64,000 nt of DNA. Origin: Tomocerus qinae (Eukaryota; Arthropoda; Collembola; Entomobryomorpha; Tomoceridae). The notes below the pieces were generated by a model. It did not search any database, was not told the origin of the DNA, and was given only the letters and a program-made list of their open reading frames with translations. The stretch spans positions 96,348,001-96,412,000 of the forward strand of contig CM034546.1 of the NCBI GenBank assembly GCA_020055645.1, in the 5' to 3' direction. Made by a program: the position numbers and the translations under genes. Numbering within the stretch: position 1 is the stretch's first letter; the number at the start of each line of letters is the position of its first letter. This document shows, one piece after another, positions 52,622 to 63,104 of the stretch.

Positions 52622-55113
52622 TCTATGGTCTTCTGAGGGAGTGAAGGAGGATGAAGTGAAGTATGCAATGAATCACACGCTTCTCCTGGGTTGACTGCAT
52701 TTATTTATTTCGTCTCAACTTATGCATGTCTATTTACATAAATATACCTAATATAACTGTTATTTTGTATAAATTGACACAGATATTATTACATAAACCT
52801 AAGACTAGTAAGACTTATTATATCCACCATTTATGTACAATGTGGGAAAACTGTATTCAATAGCAGCAGTGTTTATTCTGATTAAACATTTATAAACATG
52901 CAATGCATTATTACAGTTACTTGTCTCAGTTCATTGCTGCTGCTCCTTACCAGCTGAGAATAGTGTGAATTCTCACCATGAGATTTCCTATCATAACATA
53001 ACAGTTTTTATTATTAGTACAGCCGGAACTGGTCTTAAAGCTATGTATCCACACTTGCAGGGTCTCCACATGACATTTTAAATATTTAGATAAAATATTA
53101 TATATTTAAGACTATAGCAGTTTTTTTGAAAACTCAAGATAGATTCTAATTCTAGGAAGATATTATTTTCTCTTAATCTATGTCTTAATTGTAGTGACAA
53201 TCTCCGCCTCTCATGACACTAATGATAGACATTTTGTGTATCCTCTGCAAATAATTGGAGACATTCCACACCAGAGATTTCTGATGACGGCTTCGACGTA
53301 TATAGGGTGACTATGGAGAGCATTTTAAATCATTAGGAGTGACTGAGCGACACCTTCTTTCTACTGCACTGCTCTAGCGTTTTTATCTTGTGCTCAACAG
53401 CACTTAAACTATATGAGTGAGATTTACCTTGAACAGAGATCAAAAGTCCAAGCAAAGTCGCCATCATAAAGAATCAACCTCTTTTGTAGAGCATTATCAC
53501 AAGGTATTACAGACTCATGAATAACATGAGTATTAAACTTTCAAGTGCAGTCGTACTTAGAGTATAAATATACACTCTCCTGCTTTGTGTCTTATTTAAG
53601 TAGTGTAAAGATAGAAATGATTTGCTTACGTAACTTGGACAGGGGCATGAAATGTCTATAGTTCTTTCCGTACTGCCACACAAATGTCTATACTTGTACA
53701 TACATGAGTGAGTATGTTGTAGGTTATGCACATTGTGCTTCTATTCTCGAATCTTATGTCCATTTCATGGCTGTAAACTCATTTTTTATGACCTCTTTAC
53801 ATACATACATGTGCTACGAGCTACGAACAAGTTTATCATAATATATACAAATGGGCTAAATAGGTTACTACTATTAGCTATGCATTTTATATCAATTTAA
53901 CACAATGAAGACATGTGCTGCACTATGATAACTGCTTAAAACTTCTTTATTAATAGCCCAGATTTTTGAATGACATAAATAAAACACATTTTGTAGGTAC
54001 AATTCATATACTATATTTAGCTGCTATTTGCAATTGTAAATCTCTTCATTAAATCTAATTGGTCATTATTTAATTCAAATACTACTTACAATAGAAAACA
54101 AATTAGAAACAAATTGAGGAGGAAACATTGTCTTTTACGTGTTCAATAACACTTTACGTAAATGTAACAATTATACAACTGCTCAATTGTCTCTGCATTT
54201 ACTGACTAGTTAGTGGAGTTACATGAATATTGGTACAAGGCACATAAGGCTTTACATTGCAACTCTATTTTCTATACTGCACTGTCCACTTAATTTCTAC
54301 AATTACATAGCCGTGGAACAAAGGGAAAGTTAAAAAATTAGGAAGGACAATTAGTTGAATTGTATATCTAGTGCATCATATTATGAGCAATTATTGAGGA
54401 ATCACCTGTGTGGTCACTGAGCTAGAGCTAATGTGGTATTTCTGAAATGCATATAAAAATATATGTACTTGTCGAAGCCTAATTGATACGATGGAGGCGA
54501 TGGAGTAATATTAATGATATATGGGGTAATGTTAGTGATGAATGATGATATGTATCTTTAAAATGCATTGAAATTACATCTATTCCTTACAGCGCAATAT
54601 TTGGTTGACTGTGTTTATAATTTACAACAAACTTCCATAGTACAAAAAACGGACATCATATAGATTAGCATTAGTATAGTACAGCTTTACGACACAAAAG
54701 ACAACCTGAGATAATCTGCGGTTTAAATATGGCTATTATAAATACAACAGACCTATTGTAGCAATTAATAAGGTTAATTCTTTACTCATCCGTTTAGATC
54801 AACCTCTTCATGCAAAATTAACAACTGGCAAATCTCTTAAATGATCGTAAATTAATGAAGGTCATAATGATATGTAGGTAAGAAAAAACTACACACACTA
54901 CTACTGTAAATTCATATAAAACTAGACACGTTTTTACGTCAATTGCTAGTGTCACTGATGATGCAATGAAGAAAACATGTCCACGAAAGAAACTAATTTA
55001 AATCTATTTAAACAATCTGTATCATCTACATAATGTGTGCGCTACTGATTTCAGTACTAGAGCAGTAGTAGGGATAGAAAGAAGCATTACTATTTACAAG
55101 TAACATCAATACA
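52622..55113. other. Intergenic DNA between scramblase copy 2 and the SLC1 gene
   Basis: About 2.5 kb of AT-rich sequence. I see no supported gene, RNA or repeat. Confidence 0.5.
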
Positions 55114-57670
55114 ATGGATTCGGTCTTAAAAACTAGTAGGAAAATTGTAAAGAACAATGCATTTTTATTTGCAACACTTACAGGCGTTTTTGCTGGATTG
55201 ATTCTTGGTAAGTTGCATATTCATTCCCTTAATGTTAGAATTTATATTTTAATGTGTGCTTGAGGTTAATGTTTCCAGTCTCAATAATATACTTTAGGGT
55301 CACACCGCGTTGTTAACGACTTACAATCATGCAAGTCGTTAGTCTGTTAAACTAACTTGACGATTCTCACGAACAAAATAATTTGGTACCAATGCATTAG
55401 CTAAAAATGCTTAAATTATAACATTATCTTTCAGGATTTGGAATTAAACCATTCAATCCAAATGAGTCTGTTCAAGCATTGTTGGCATACCCAGGGGAAT
55501 TGTTTATCAGAGCGTTGACACTCTTGATACTACCCACGATTATATTTAGCATGATTGTTGGTAAACAATTTATTCTTATAAAACGCCTCCATCAAGTTTC
55601 TTAATCACCCAAATTGCTTCCTGATTGAGAATTAAAAACTCTATTTGTTATACAGGCTCAGCAAGTTTGAATATAAAATCTAATGGAAAAATAGTCCTGA
55701 GAACATTTACTTACTTTATGTTAACATCCTGTTTCAATGCAATCCTTGGACTCATTCTGGTCGTTAGTCTCCATCCTGGAGATATTTCCATTAGAAATGA
55801 ATTGCAAAATATCACTTCAGCAGTAGAAGAACGGCGAAATTCAGTTTTAGAAAATTTTATGGATATGGGAAGGAGCATCGTTCCAAATAATATCTTTACA
55901 GCATTTTTTGAACAGGTTTTCAAAATAGTTATTAACTATATACTTCTGTTTATGTAAACACTCATCCACACAATTTATAAGGTAAAATTTTATAACCTGT
56001 AAAACCAAATTAGGTGTATAATATATCATTTTTCAGCCTACTACAATTTATGAGCCAATTGGAAATGGAGAATTTCGAAAATACCTTGGAACAAGGTATT
56101 TCTATTTATTGCACTAATATACGTAATTTATTAAGACTATTTTGGACGACAAAATTGTGTCGATGTATTAATGTTTTCAATAGACCGGGGACAAATCCTA
56201 TAGGGGTTATTACTTATTCGATCTCCATTGGTCTCGTTGTAGCGCTTTTGGGGGACAAGGCAAAGCCTTTATTAGATGTAGCAAAAGCGGTTGATGAAGT
56301 TAATATGAAAAGTCTCACTGGGATTATCTGGTAGATACTTAAGATTTTTTCTATTTTTTAAAAGTTATGTTATCAAGTCGGCTGGTTTTGTTGCTTACAG
56401 CCTTAAGTATGTTTGACCATTGTTTTCCAGGTTGACTCCAATAGGAGTTTGCAGTATTATTTGTGGAAAAATATTGGAAGTGCAAAACATGATGGAAATT
56501 ATGACTGCATTGGCCTATTTCATTCTCTCTGTTGCTCTCGGGATTCTTATTTACCAACTCATATTCATGCAACTGTTTTACTTCTTAATTGTCAGAAAGA
56601 ATCCCTTTAAATTCTACATAGGTGTTCTACCTGCCGCTATTACTGGATTTGCTGCTGATTCTTCGTAATTCCTGTTTTACTCATTTATTGTTCATCGTAC
56701 CTGTCGAACTGTCCTGATACTATATAATAATTATTATCGGCAGAAATTTTGAAGACATTTTCATTTCTACCTGCTTTAATATACTTAAAGATAATGATGT
56801 ACAACTGAATGGATATTTTACTCTTTGTAGACAAGCTGCACTTCCTGTGTCGTTAAAATGTTTGGATGAGAAGGTCAAAGTTGATCCACGAATCAGTCAT
56901 TTTGTAGTCCCGATCGGAGTTACTGTTAATATGAACGGCACAGGTATATAATGACTCTAGTTACGCTCCTGGTGTGAAAATGCATTCGTGACTACAGATA
57001 TATAATGATAGTCACATTAACGATAATGCTCATGATTTTCGTTTTGTTTTTCATATAACATTGTTCTATACGAAAAAACGGAACAGCCATGTTTGTCTGT
57101 ATGGCTTCAATATTTATTGCCCAGATAAATGGAATAACTCTAGGAACTGGTGATTATATTACCGTATGGTAAGACAAACTTCTCCGATTTTCCAAAATTT
57201 GAGACTGTTGAACCATTTCCACCTAATGTTAATTAGTCTATGTGATTAACTATTAATTGTTTACGTAAATGATTTAGTATGGCGTCTGTAGCAGTGAGTA
57301 TTGCAGCTGCAACAGCTCCCAGTGCATCATTGACTTTATTATTCATCATCCTTAATGGTATTAACGTTTCATCTCAAGATGTTGGGTTGCTATTTGCAGT
57401 TGATTGGTTTGTGTAAGTTTATAATATTATAAAGTAGTAAAATAAATTACAGCCTTCAATGAAATCTCTTCTCATTCTTCGTGTGCTTATGATGTGTGGT
57501 TTGTGTGGTGTTGCAGAGATAGAATGAGAACAACCAACAATGTTCTAGGAGACTGTTACACAGCAGCAATCGTGGAACATTTATCCCGTGAAGATCTTGA
57601 TCGAATGGATCAAGTCAGTAAACTTCCTGAAAAAGAATTACATGCAAATTCCCAGATGACAGTTATGTGA
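55114..57670 (+). CDS. Divergent SLC1-family (excitatory amino acid transporter-like) protein, ten exons
   Basis: Exons: 55,114-55,207; 55,435-55,560; 55,656-55,915; 56,037-56,095; 56,184-56,330; 56,431-56,664; 56,831-56,943; 57,087-57,168; 57,278-57,412; 57,517-57,670; 467 residues, all junctions GT-AG. SLC1 proteins couple uptake of glutamate, aspartate or neutral amino acids to Na+. The fold is recognisable from GELFIRALTLLILPTIIFSM (TM2), PGTNPIGVITYSISIG, WLTPIGVCSIICGKI and RKNPFKFYIGVLPAAITGF. TM8 reads VDWFVDRMRTTNNVLGD and keeps the residues equivalent to GltPh Asp390, Asp394, Arg397, Thr398, Asn401 and Asp405 (here 414, 418, 421, 422, 425, 429). Arg421 would favour acidic substrates. 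Other sites depart from the family: the HP1 serine cluster reads ADSSQAALP, the TM7 NMDGT motif reads NMNGT (340-344), and the HP2 glycine loop GAAGIPQAG reads AAATAPSAS. The extracellular loop after TM3 is short with one NIT site. Transport may be altered or lost. Confidence 0.92.
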
Positions 57671-57840
57671 ATGCAATTTCCCATGATTGTGGTTTAAAGT
57701 TTACGTATGATGAGTTATGCTTCCTTCGCCTTCATGAGCTCCAAATGTGCGATGATACACTTATGGGAGGAGCTAAAATAATAAATATATGCTCTTTTTG
57801 CGGATTACTTATTTGATTATGAGACAAACCTTAAGCACGA

Positions 57841-57846
57841 AATAAA
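57841..57846 (+). terminator. Poly(A) signal candidate of the SLC1 gene
   Basis: AATAAA about 170 bases after the stop codon at 57,668-57,670. A second hexamer at 57,780-57,785 could serve instead. Confidence 0.45.
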
Positions 57847-59029
57847 GTTGTGTTGATTGTTTCAACTTATACCCGGAAATATTACCTATTCTAATTCCAA
57901 TGTCCATTATACGTTATTTAGTGACCTGTATATTGTATTGCTTGTGTATTTCTTCTATCACACATTCGTATTTACAATTGAAGCATGTAGCAAATATGTT
58001 TTAAAACAATTGTTGTGCAAAAATAATTGGGTTGTTTAACAGCAAATAAGCTTAGTTTAAATTAAAATGCTATATACACACGGAGAATAGTATAGAAGTA
58101 TTTTGACTTTATTGCTTACTTTTTTGACAAGAAAATAGCCATATGACGGGATTTCTTGTTCACAATTTTACTTAAATATTGAATTTGGCATTTAAATTGA
58201 ATTGATAAATTGAATCATTGAATACATTAGAAGTATAACAACTGTTTAAGTATTACTTATATGAAAATCATAAACGTAACAGCCGATGGATTAGCATGTA
58301 GTAAAATCAGATTCCACCTACACATATTTAAATGAGTGTTCTGATTGCGTTAAATGTAGTCTTGTTAATTAATGACAGAGATAGAAATGTTGTTGCATGT
58401 CATGCATGTTAATTTGTAAGTATAAGATAACTTCGATTAATGATGCCCATATATCAATTTTAAATGTAAAGACAGTATCTAGTAGATAGATCTCTACTAA
58501 TGCTCTGCTGCATTCTTCATAAAAATGGGTTCTAGTGACAAGCTCTTGTGTAAAAATACTTAAATAAAACAACTAAAATATGCTGTAAATGTTATAATAC
58601 CAAGAGTGCGTAAATTGATATTTAGCTTGCATTGTGATAGTTAAGTGGTATAATATTGGCATAATTTGCATCAAGATGTTAATTCATAGTCTTAAGAAAT
58701 GTGTCAGTGTACACACCAATGCATACTCGTATACATGGGGTTGAATGGCCAACGGCCGACCTTCAAAATAAGATATAAATCTAAACTATTTTTTGTTGCT
58801 TCATTGCATATTGTTTTCTTAGCGTAACGTACCTCAACAAACACTAGATTGTCCGTGCGTGCTCACAATAAATGCGTTTAGGATTAACAAACTTCTTCTG
58901 TTTGCATTTTGCATATAGCTGCTAATAAAATTGATTAGGGTTTCTGCATTGACTTGTACATAGATATACTGTTAAGGTATTGCAGGAACGGTACAAATGG
59001 TTTATCAGACAATACATCAATGATTATAG
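57847..59029. other. Intergenic DNA between convergent SLC1 and Cys-loop channel genes
   Basis: About 1.2 kb where two genes converge tail to tail. It should hold both 3' untranslated regions. No further gene or repeat was recognised, and no clear minus-strand AATAAA was found near the channel gene end. Confidence 0.45.
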
Positions 59030-61258
59030 TTAAGTTAAGTAAACAGCAAAATAAATTACAACGAACACTATGAATACAATGGGAATTGAAATGATAGAAA
59101 TACGGTCAACTTTGTCAGCAAATATTTCTCCGTCGTCTTTCTGAAAAATTTTAAATAAACAGCAGGTGATATAAAATCCCTTGTTACGTAAAAATTATTA
59201 TTTTATAGGAAAGAAATTGCTCCACTTACCTCTTGTAATAGGCTCCTTTGCAAATGAATAAAATAAATGTATATGCTTTGTGCGAGAGAGAAGAAAGTAG
59301 CAGATCCCACTAGACCCATCCAAACGTCTAAAGCTGTAATAGTTGACGAGTCTGGAGATTGGATAAAATTCATCTGAGCTACAAATGCCACGAGGAGCAT
59401 CATGAGCCCATTCACAGCTATCCGGACCAATTTAATATTTGAGGTCGCTGCCAATTCACTAGGTATAGAATCTTCTTCTATTTTGGAACGCTTTATTTTC
59501 ATGAAGAAGGTAAGATAAGAAAGGAGTGCAAAAATAAATGCCGGTAGCATTGCTCTTCGTAAATATCTTAAGCCACATCTGTATATGGAGACTTCTAGGG
59601 TTAGATTAAGAAATTCTCCGGAAGACGTTTTTACTGTTTCAGTATGCTGCTTTGTTTCGTATATTTTAAATTCTGGATCAAATATGGCGATTTCTTCGTT
59701 AACCATTCCATGCCATGTGAGGTAAAGATGAACAGTCGTATATCCAACTGAAATTGTGAAGTTGTTTTTATTTATTAAAGTTAAAAACTGTATCATGTGT
59801 TAATTGACACTTACATGAGTTAAGATCCATGCGACAAGATTGTTTGTCAAATGGAAACTTGATAAAGGACATTGGGCAATTAATTTTTGCTGATAGTCTG
59901 TAAAACATAAAATGAAATTTTCACCATTGAATATTATAGATTGAGAAATTACAATAAAATAGACTGTTTACCTTTCACTATAAGAGATAGATCCATCGCT
60001 TCTTAATTTTAAACTACGACTGTTTTTTTCTGGGTTCTTGGAACTCACTGAGTTTACAATAAATAGGTCTGGAAGCCAAATTTCAGGAATTTTATTCACA
60101 TAGACGGTTTCCCTTTCGACAAGCCCAGTCAATCTTGGGTCAACCCAAAACGTGCGAAGAATGAAATCCAATGTTAGTTCTTGGTCATTTTCATCCACAT
60201 CTCTTACAGCTATTATGTACATTGACACATTCACAACATCAGCTACCCCCTGGTGATTTGGCCTAAGTGCTTGCTCATACTCATTCGGAATAGAAAGGGC
60301 TGAGGATAATGACAATCTGAAATGACATAATTACAACGTTAGCATTCACGAGTACTGCAGGCAAAATGATACCCAATTAACCAAACATGTTACCAATTTA
60401 TTTTATACATCATGTTAGATTTTAAATTAATGATACCAGCATATTTATTAGGGTTTTAGATTGATCTTACTTTCATTTCGTCTATTTAGTTACACATTTC
60501 ACCCTAAAATACGTCGCGGTTTTAAAATGGTAGTTTTACTACATATGCTTGTACTTTTGTAATTGGTAAGACCAATATATTTAAGGAAAATGACCATTTT
60601 TTCTATGTTATTAGCATTATTAACGATGTTATTAGCTTGTATTATGATAAAGACGGATGAAGAGGTTGTAAATTGCTGATTAGATAGTGGAAGCAAATAG
60701 TAAGACAGAACTAAAGAAACTTCGTGCATAAATATTTCATTTTATTAGTTACACACTAGTAAACATTGCACTGATTAGCATATTATAGAGACCACAACAA
60801 GACTGTAAAAGCGTTGATTTTCATGATACAATTTTGCTTCATGCGTGAGAGTGAATGCCGAAGTCTACTGCAAACTCCAAATCTCCTACGTGCACATTTG
60901 AACCAGCTAGTTTTCCTGAATTTATACAGATATCTTCTTACCTGGCTCTAATTAGAGAACATAAAGAGTTACAGGACTGGCCGTAAAGCCTGTAAAGACA
61001 AAACGTGATTTCAAACTGACCATGCATTGCTAAAACAAACTGCAATGTGATACTTTTGTGGCTACGGTCTATTGTTCCGTTCTTTGAACAGGCAGATGAA
61101 ATCTGACACGAATTATTACAAGACACGACATTTTTCACTGCATTGTTGTTCATAACGAATTACCTGTATACCTTTACTCTTGCATTTGCATTCACTTTGC
61201 AATGGCTATGGATGCAAACCAAGAAAACTTTGAAGAATCGCAAAAGGAAACTTCCCAT
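59030..61258 (-). CDS. Atypical Cys-loop ligand-gated ion channel subunit, six exons
   Basis: Exons (minus strand): 61,258-61,164; 60,989-60,942; 60,316-59,972; 59,897-59,815; 59,747-59,230; 59,140-59,030. All are GT-AG and the frame closes at 399 residues. The start at 61,258 is chosen for its signal-peptide-like N-terminus (LLRFFKVFLVCIH) 54 bases after a TATA box. The ligand-binding domain shows FWVDPRL (104-110), WLPDLF (128-133) and the Cys-loop Cys170-Cys184 with exactly 13 residues between (PMSFIKFPFDKQS). Helices M1 (256-273), M2 (about 298-316), M3 (331-354) and M4 (376-398) follow. The M3-M4 cytoplasmic loop is only about 20 residues. The pore is odd: the anion-selective PAR motif before M2 is missing, and a charged M1-M2 linker of about 24 residues replaces the usual short one. 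It resembles invertebrate orphan or pH-type subunits in general layout; ligand and ion selectivity cannot be assigned. The first two exons are less certain than the rest. Confidence 0.87.
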
Positions 61259-61311
61259 GTTCTACATACATCGAGAAGTGTATTAAATTGTATGTAAGCA
61301 TCGAAAGATAT

Positions 61312-61319
61312 CTTTTATA
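61312..61319 (-). promoter_or_regulatory. TATA box of the Cys-loop channel gene
   Basis: On the minus strand this reads TATAAAAG, 54 bases before the proposed start codon at 61,258. This spacing leaves a 5' untranslated region of about 25-30 bases and supports the chosen first exon. Confidence 0.6.
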
Positions 61320-62109
61320 CCTAATTGAAAACATGAATTACAAAATAAAGTAGTACTTCTTAGACAAAGAGTATTACCTTCAGGACAACAAGAGTTTTAA
61401 TTGTGATTTCTATTTGTTTAGTTAGCACATTTTTTAATTATAACAGATAGAAAATCCAATGCAGTATAATAATTCATGAAAATCAATTGAAATTAGTCTC
61501 ATCTCCATTGTGTTTGTGGTCATACAGATTTAGATTCTCGTATGTTAGAATTTCTTTTCGAATTCAACAAAAACGTGGAATAATAGCTACCCGTTTCAAG
61601 CATTGTGACTTAAGATGCAACTGATGAACTAATATCATAACACCGTGCAATGGTGACGATATGCGTATAAAATATTACTAAACTTTGTGCAGGTGTATAT
61701 AGTTTATCAAAATATCATGCAAATACATCTTAAATTTATATATAATTTGGTTCAAATTTTTGTCTCTGTCAATAATACGATATATAAGGCGACAAACGGG
61801 TATTCAAGTTTCTATTGGCTATGGCATGCAAAATTGATGACATAGTTGTATTTACTTCTGTTTAGGTTTCAGTAGGAGAGATGTAGATATTCGGATTCTT
61901 GTTATATTCTTAATAATTACTATTGTGAGACATGGGTGGGGCACATTAGTAGAGATACATTAGTAGTATTAGTATAGAACAATGCTAAATATTAAACTTC
62001 TCTTTATGTGTACTTAAATAAAGCAACAAATTTACCTAACTATGTATCAATATAATATGTATCTATCTTGTAGAGAGAACCGAAACGCAAGTGTCATAAT
62101 ATGCATTTT
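61320..62109. other. Intergenic DNA upstream of the Cys-loop channel gene
   Basis: About 0.8 kb of AT-rich DNA with no supported gene. Apart from being 5' to the channel gene promoter I see nothing in it. Confidence 0.5.
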
Positions 62110-62145
62110 TTTTAAATGAAGACCATTTGAAGACTGAAATGTAAT
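62110..62145 (+). repeat. Dispersed repeat copy B
   Basis: This segment matches 12,064-12,099 at 33 of 36 positions, 50 kb away. The hairpin core has one changed base here (CATTTGAA instead of CATTTAAA). Confidence 0.6.
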
Positions 62146-62188
62146 GAATCGGACACCATAAAAAAGGATTAGCCTTAGTTAAGCTTTT

Positions 62189-62297
62189 CGTCTAAATTGG
62201 TCCAAGTCTGTCTAAATCTGTCTAAATTGGTCTAAGTTCGTCTAACTTGGTCAAAATTTGTCTAAATTGGTCTAAGTTTGTCAAAATTGGTCTAAGG
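62189..62297 (+). repeat. Short tandem repeat array (GTCTAAATTG-like, about 10 bp unit)
   Basis: About ten imperfect copies of a decanucleotide close to GTCTAAATTG or GTCTAAGTTT, with substitutions in most units. This is a second 10-bp-unit minisatellite in the window, unrelated in sequence to the one at 13.5 kb. It begins 44 bases after dispersed repeat copy B. Confidence 0.85.
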
Positions 62298-62734
62298 TGT
62301 GTTACATGGGTTTAACTGGGATACAATGGGCAATAACAATATATCACTAAGTTGATGCTACTGTAGGTTAGAAACTGAATTTAATGACGCTATATTAGAG
62401 CGATTGCTTGAACTCCTTATTACCAGATTACCGCTATCTGTATTGACTACTCTTTTTACTATTCATTAACAACGTTTTGAATTTTCACAGTAATGTTTAG
62501 GTAGTATAATAGCAAGTAATGATGCATCGATTTAAAAAATTACATACAGCGGTAATGAATATATCTGGGTTGATATTGAATGGACAAATGTTCCATATAC
62601 AAAACTATTTTGAACCGTGAATTGAAAAGTCTCATACCAGCACAATTAGTATGTTAGATTTACACACAATATATCATACAGGATGTACTTAAGGTTACAC
62701 TTTGGCCCTGCATAGCAACCACAGGGGACTATCA
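62298..62734. other. Non-coding DNA between tandem array and foldback element
   Basis: About 440 bases of AT-rich sequence with no supported feature. Confidence 0.45.
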
Positions 62735-63104
62735 AAATGCATGTTAAAAAATCTTTTACATCGACTATTATAACTTCCGGAGGATCAGTCTGATTTTTAT
62801 GGAACCTACATTTTTGGAACCGTGGACTATCAAGGAACAAAAGTTACCATTCGGAATTTTGATATAGTTGCTTTAAATGGACCAAAAACATCAACGTTTT
62901 ATAAAAAACTAAAAATGACTCATTTTTTTGGGAATTTGATTTTTTTAAATGCATTTAAAACAACTATATCAAAATTCCGAATGGTAACTTTTGTTCCTTG
63001 ATAGTCCACGGTTCCAAAAATGTAGGTCCCATAAAAATCAGACTGATCCTCCGGAAGTTATAACAGTCGATGTAAAGATATTATGATGAATTTTAAATGC
63101 ATGG
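62735..63104. mobile_element. Foldback element: long near-perfect inverted repeat, arms about 130 bp
   Basis: The left arm (about 62,750-62,875) and right arm (about 62,950-63,080) are inverted copies with only a few mismatches or single-base indels. Landmarks are TTACATCGACT, CTTCCGGAGGATCAGTCTGA, ATTTTTGGAACCGTGGACTA and TTACCATTCGGAATTTTGAT on one strand, and their complements in reverse order on the other. Shorter inverted matches around ATGCAT extend the structure outward to 62,735 and 63,104. The central spacer is roughly 70 bases of A/T-rich sequence. There is no coding content. It could be a foldback-type MITE; no target duplication was identified. Confidence 0.88.

Noticed and set aside
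60938..61153. 72-residue Cys-rich minus-strand frame read as one exon, with a C-x2-x-LYGQSC-x3-C pattern reminiscent of DSL or MEGF-type modules
   Set aside because: A strong acceptor inside it and exact phase agreement with an upstream signal-peptide exon and downstream channel exon favour a 48-base exon (60,942-60,989) instead. The rest is then intron.
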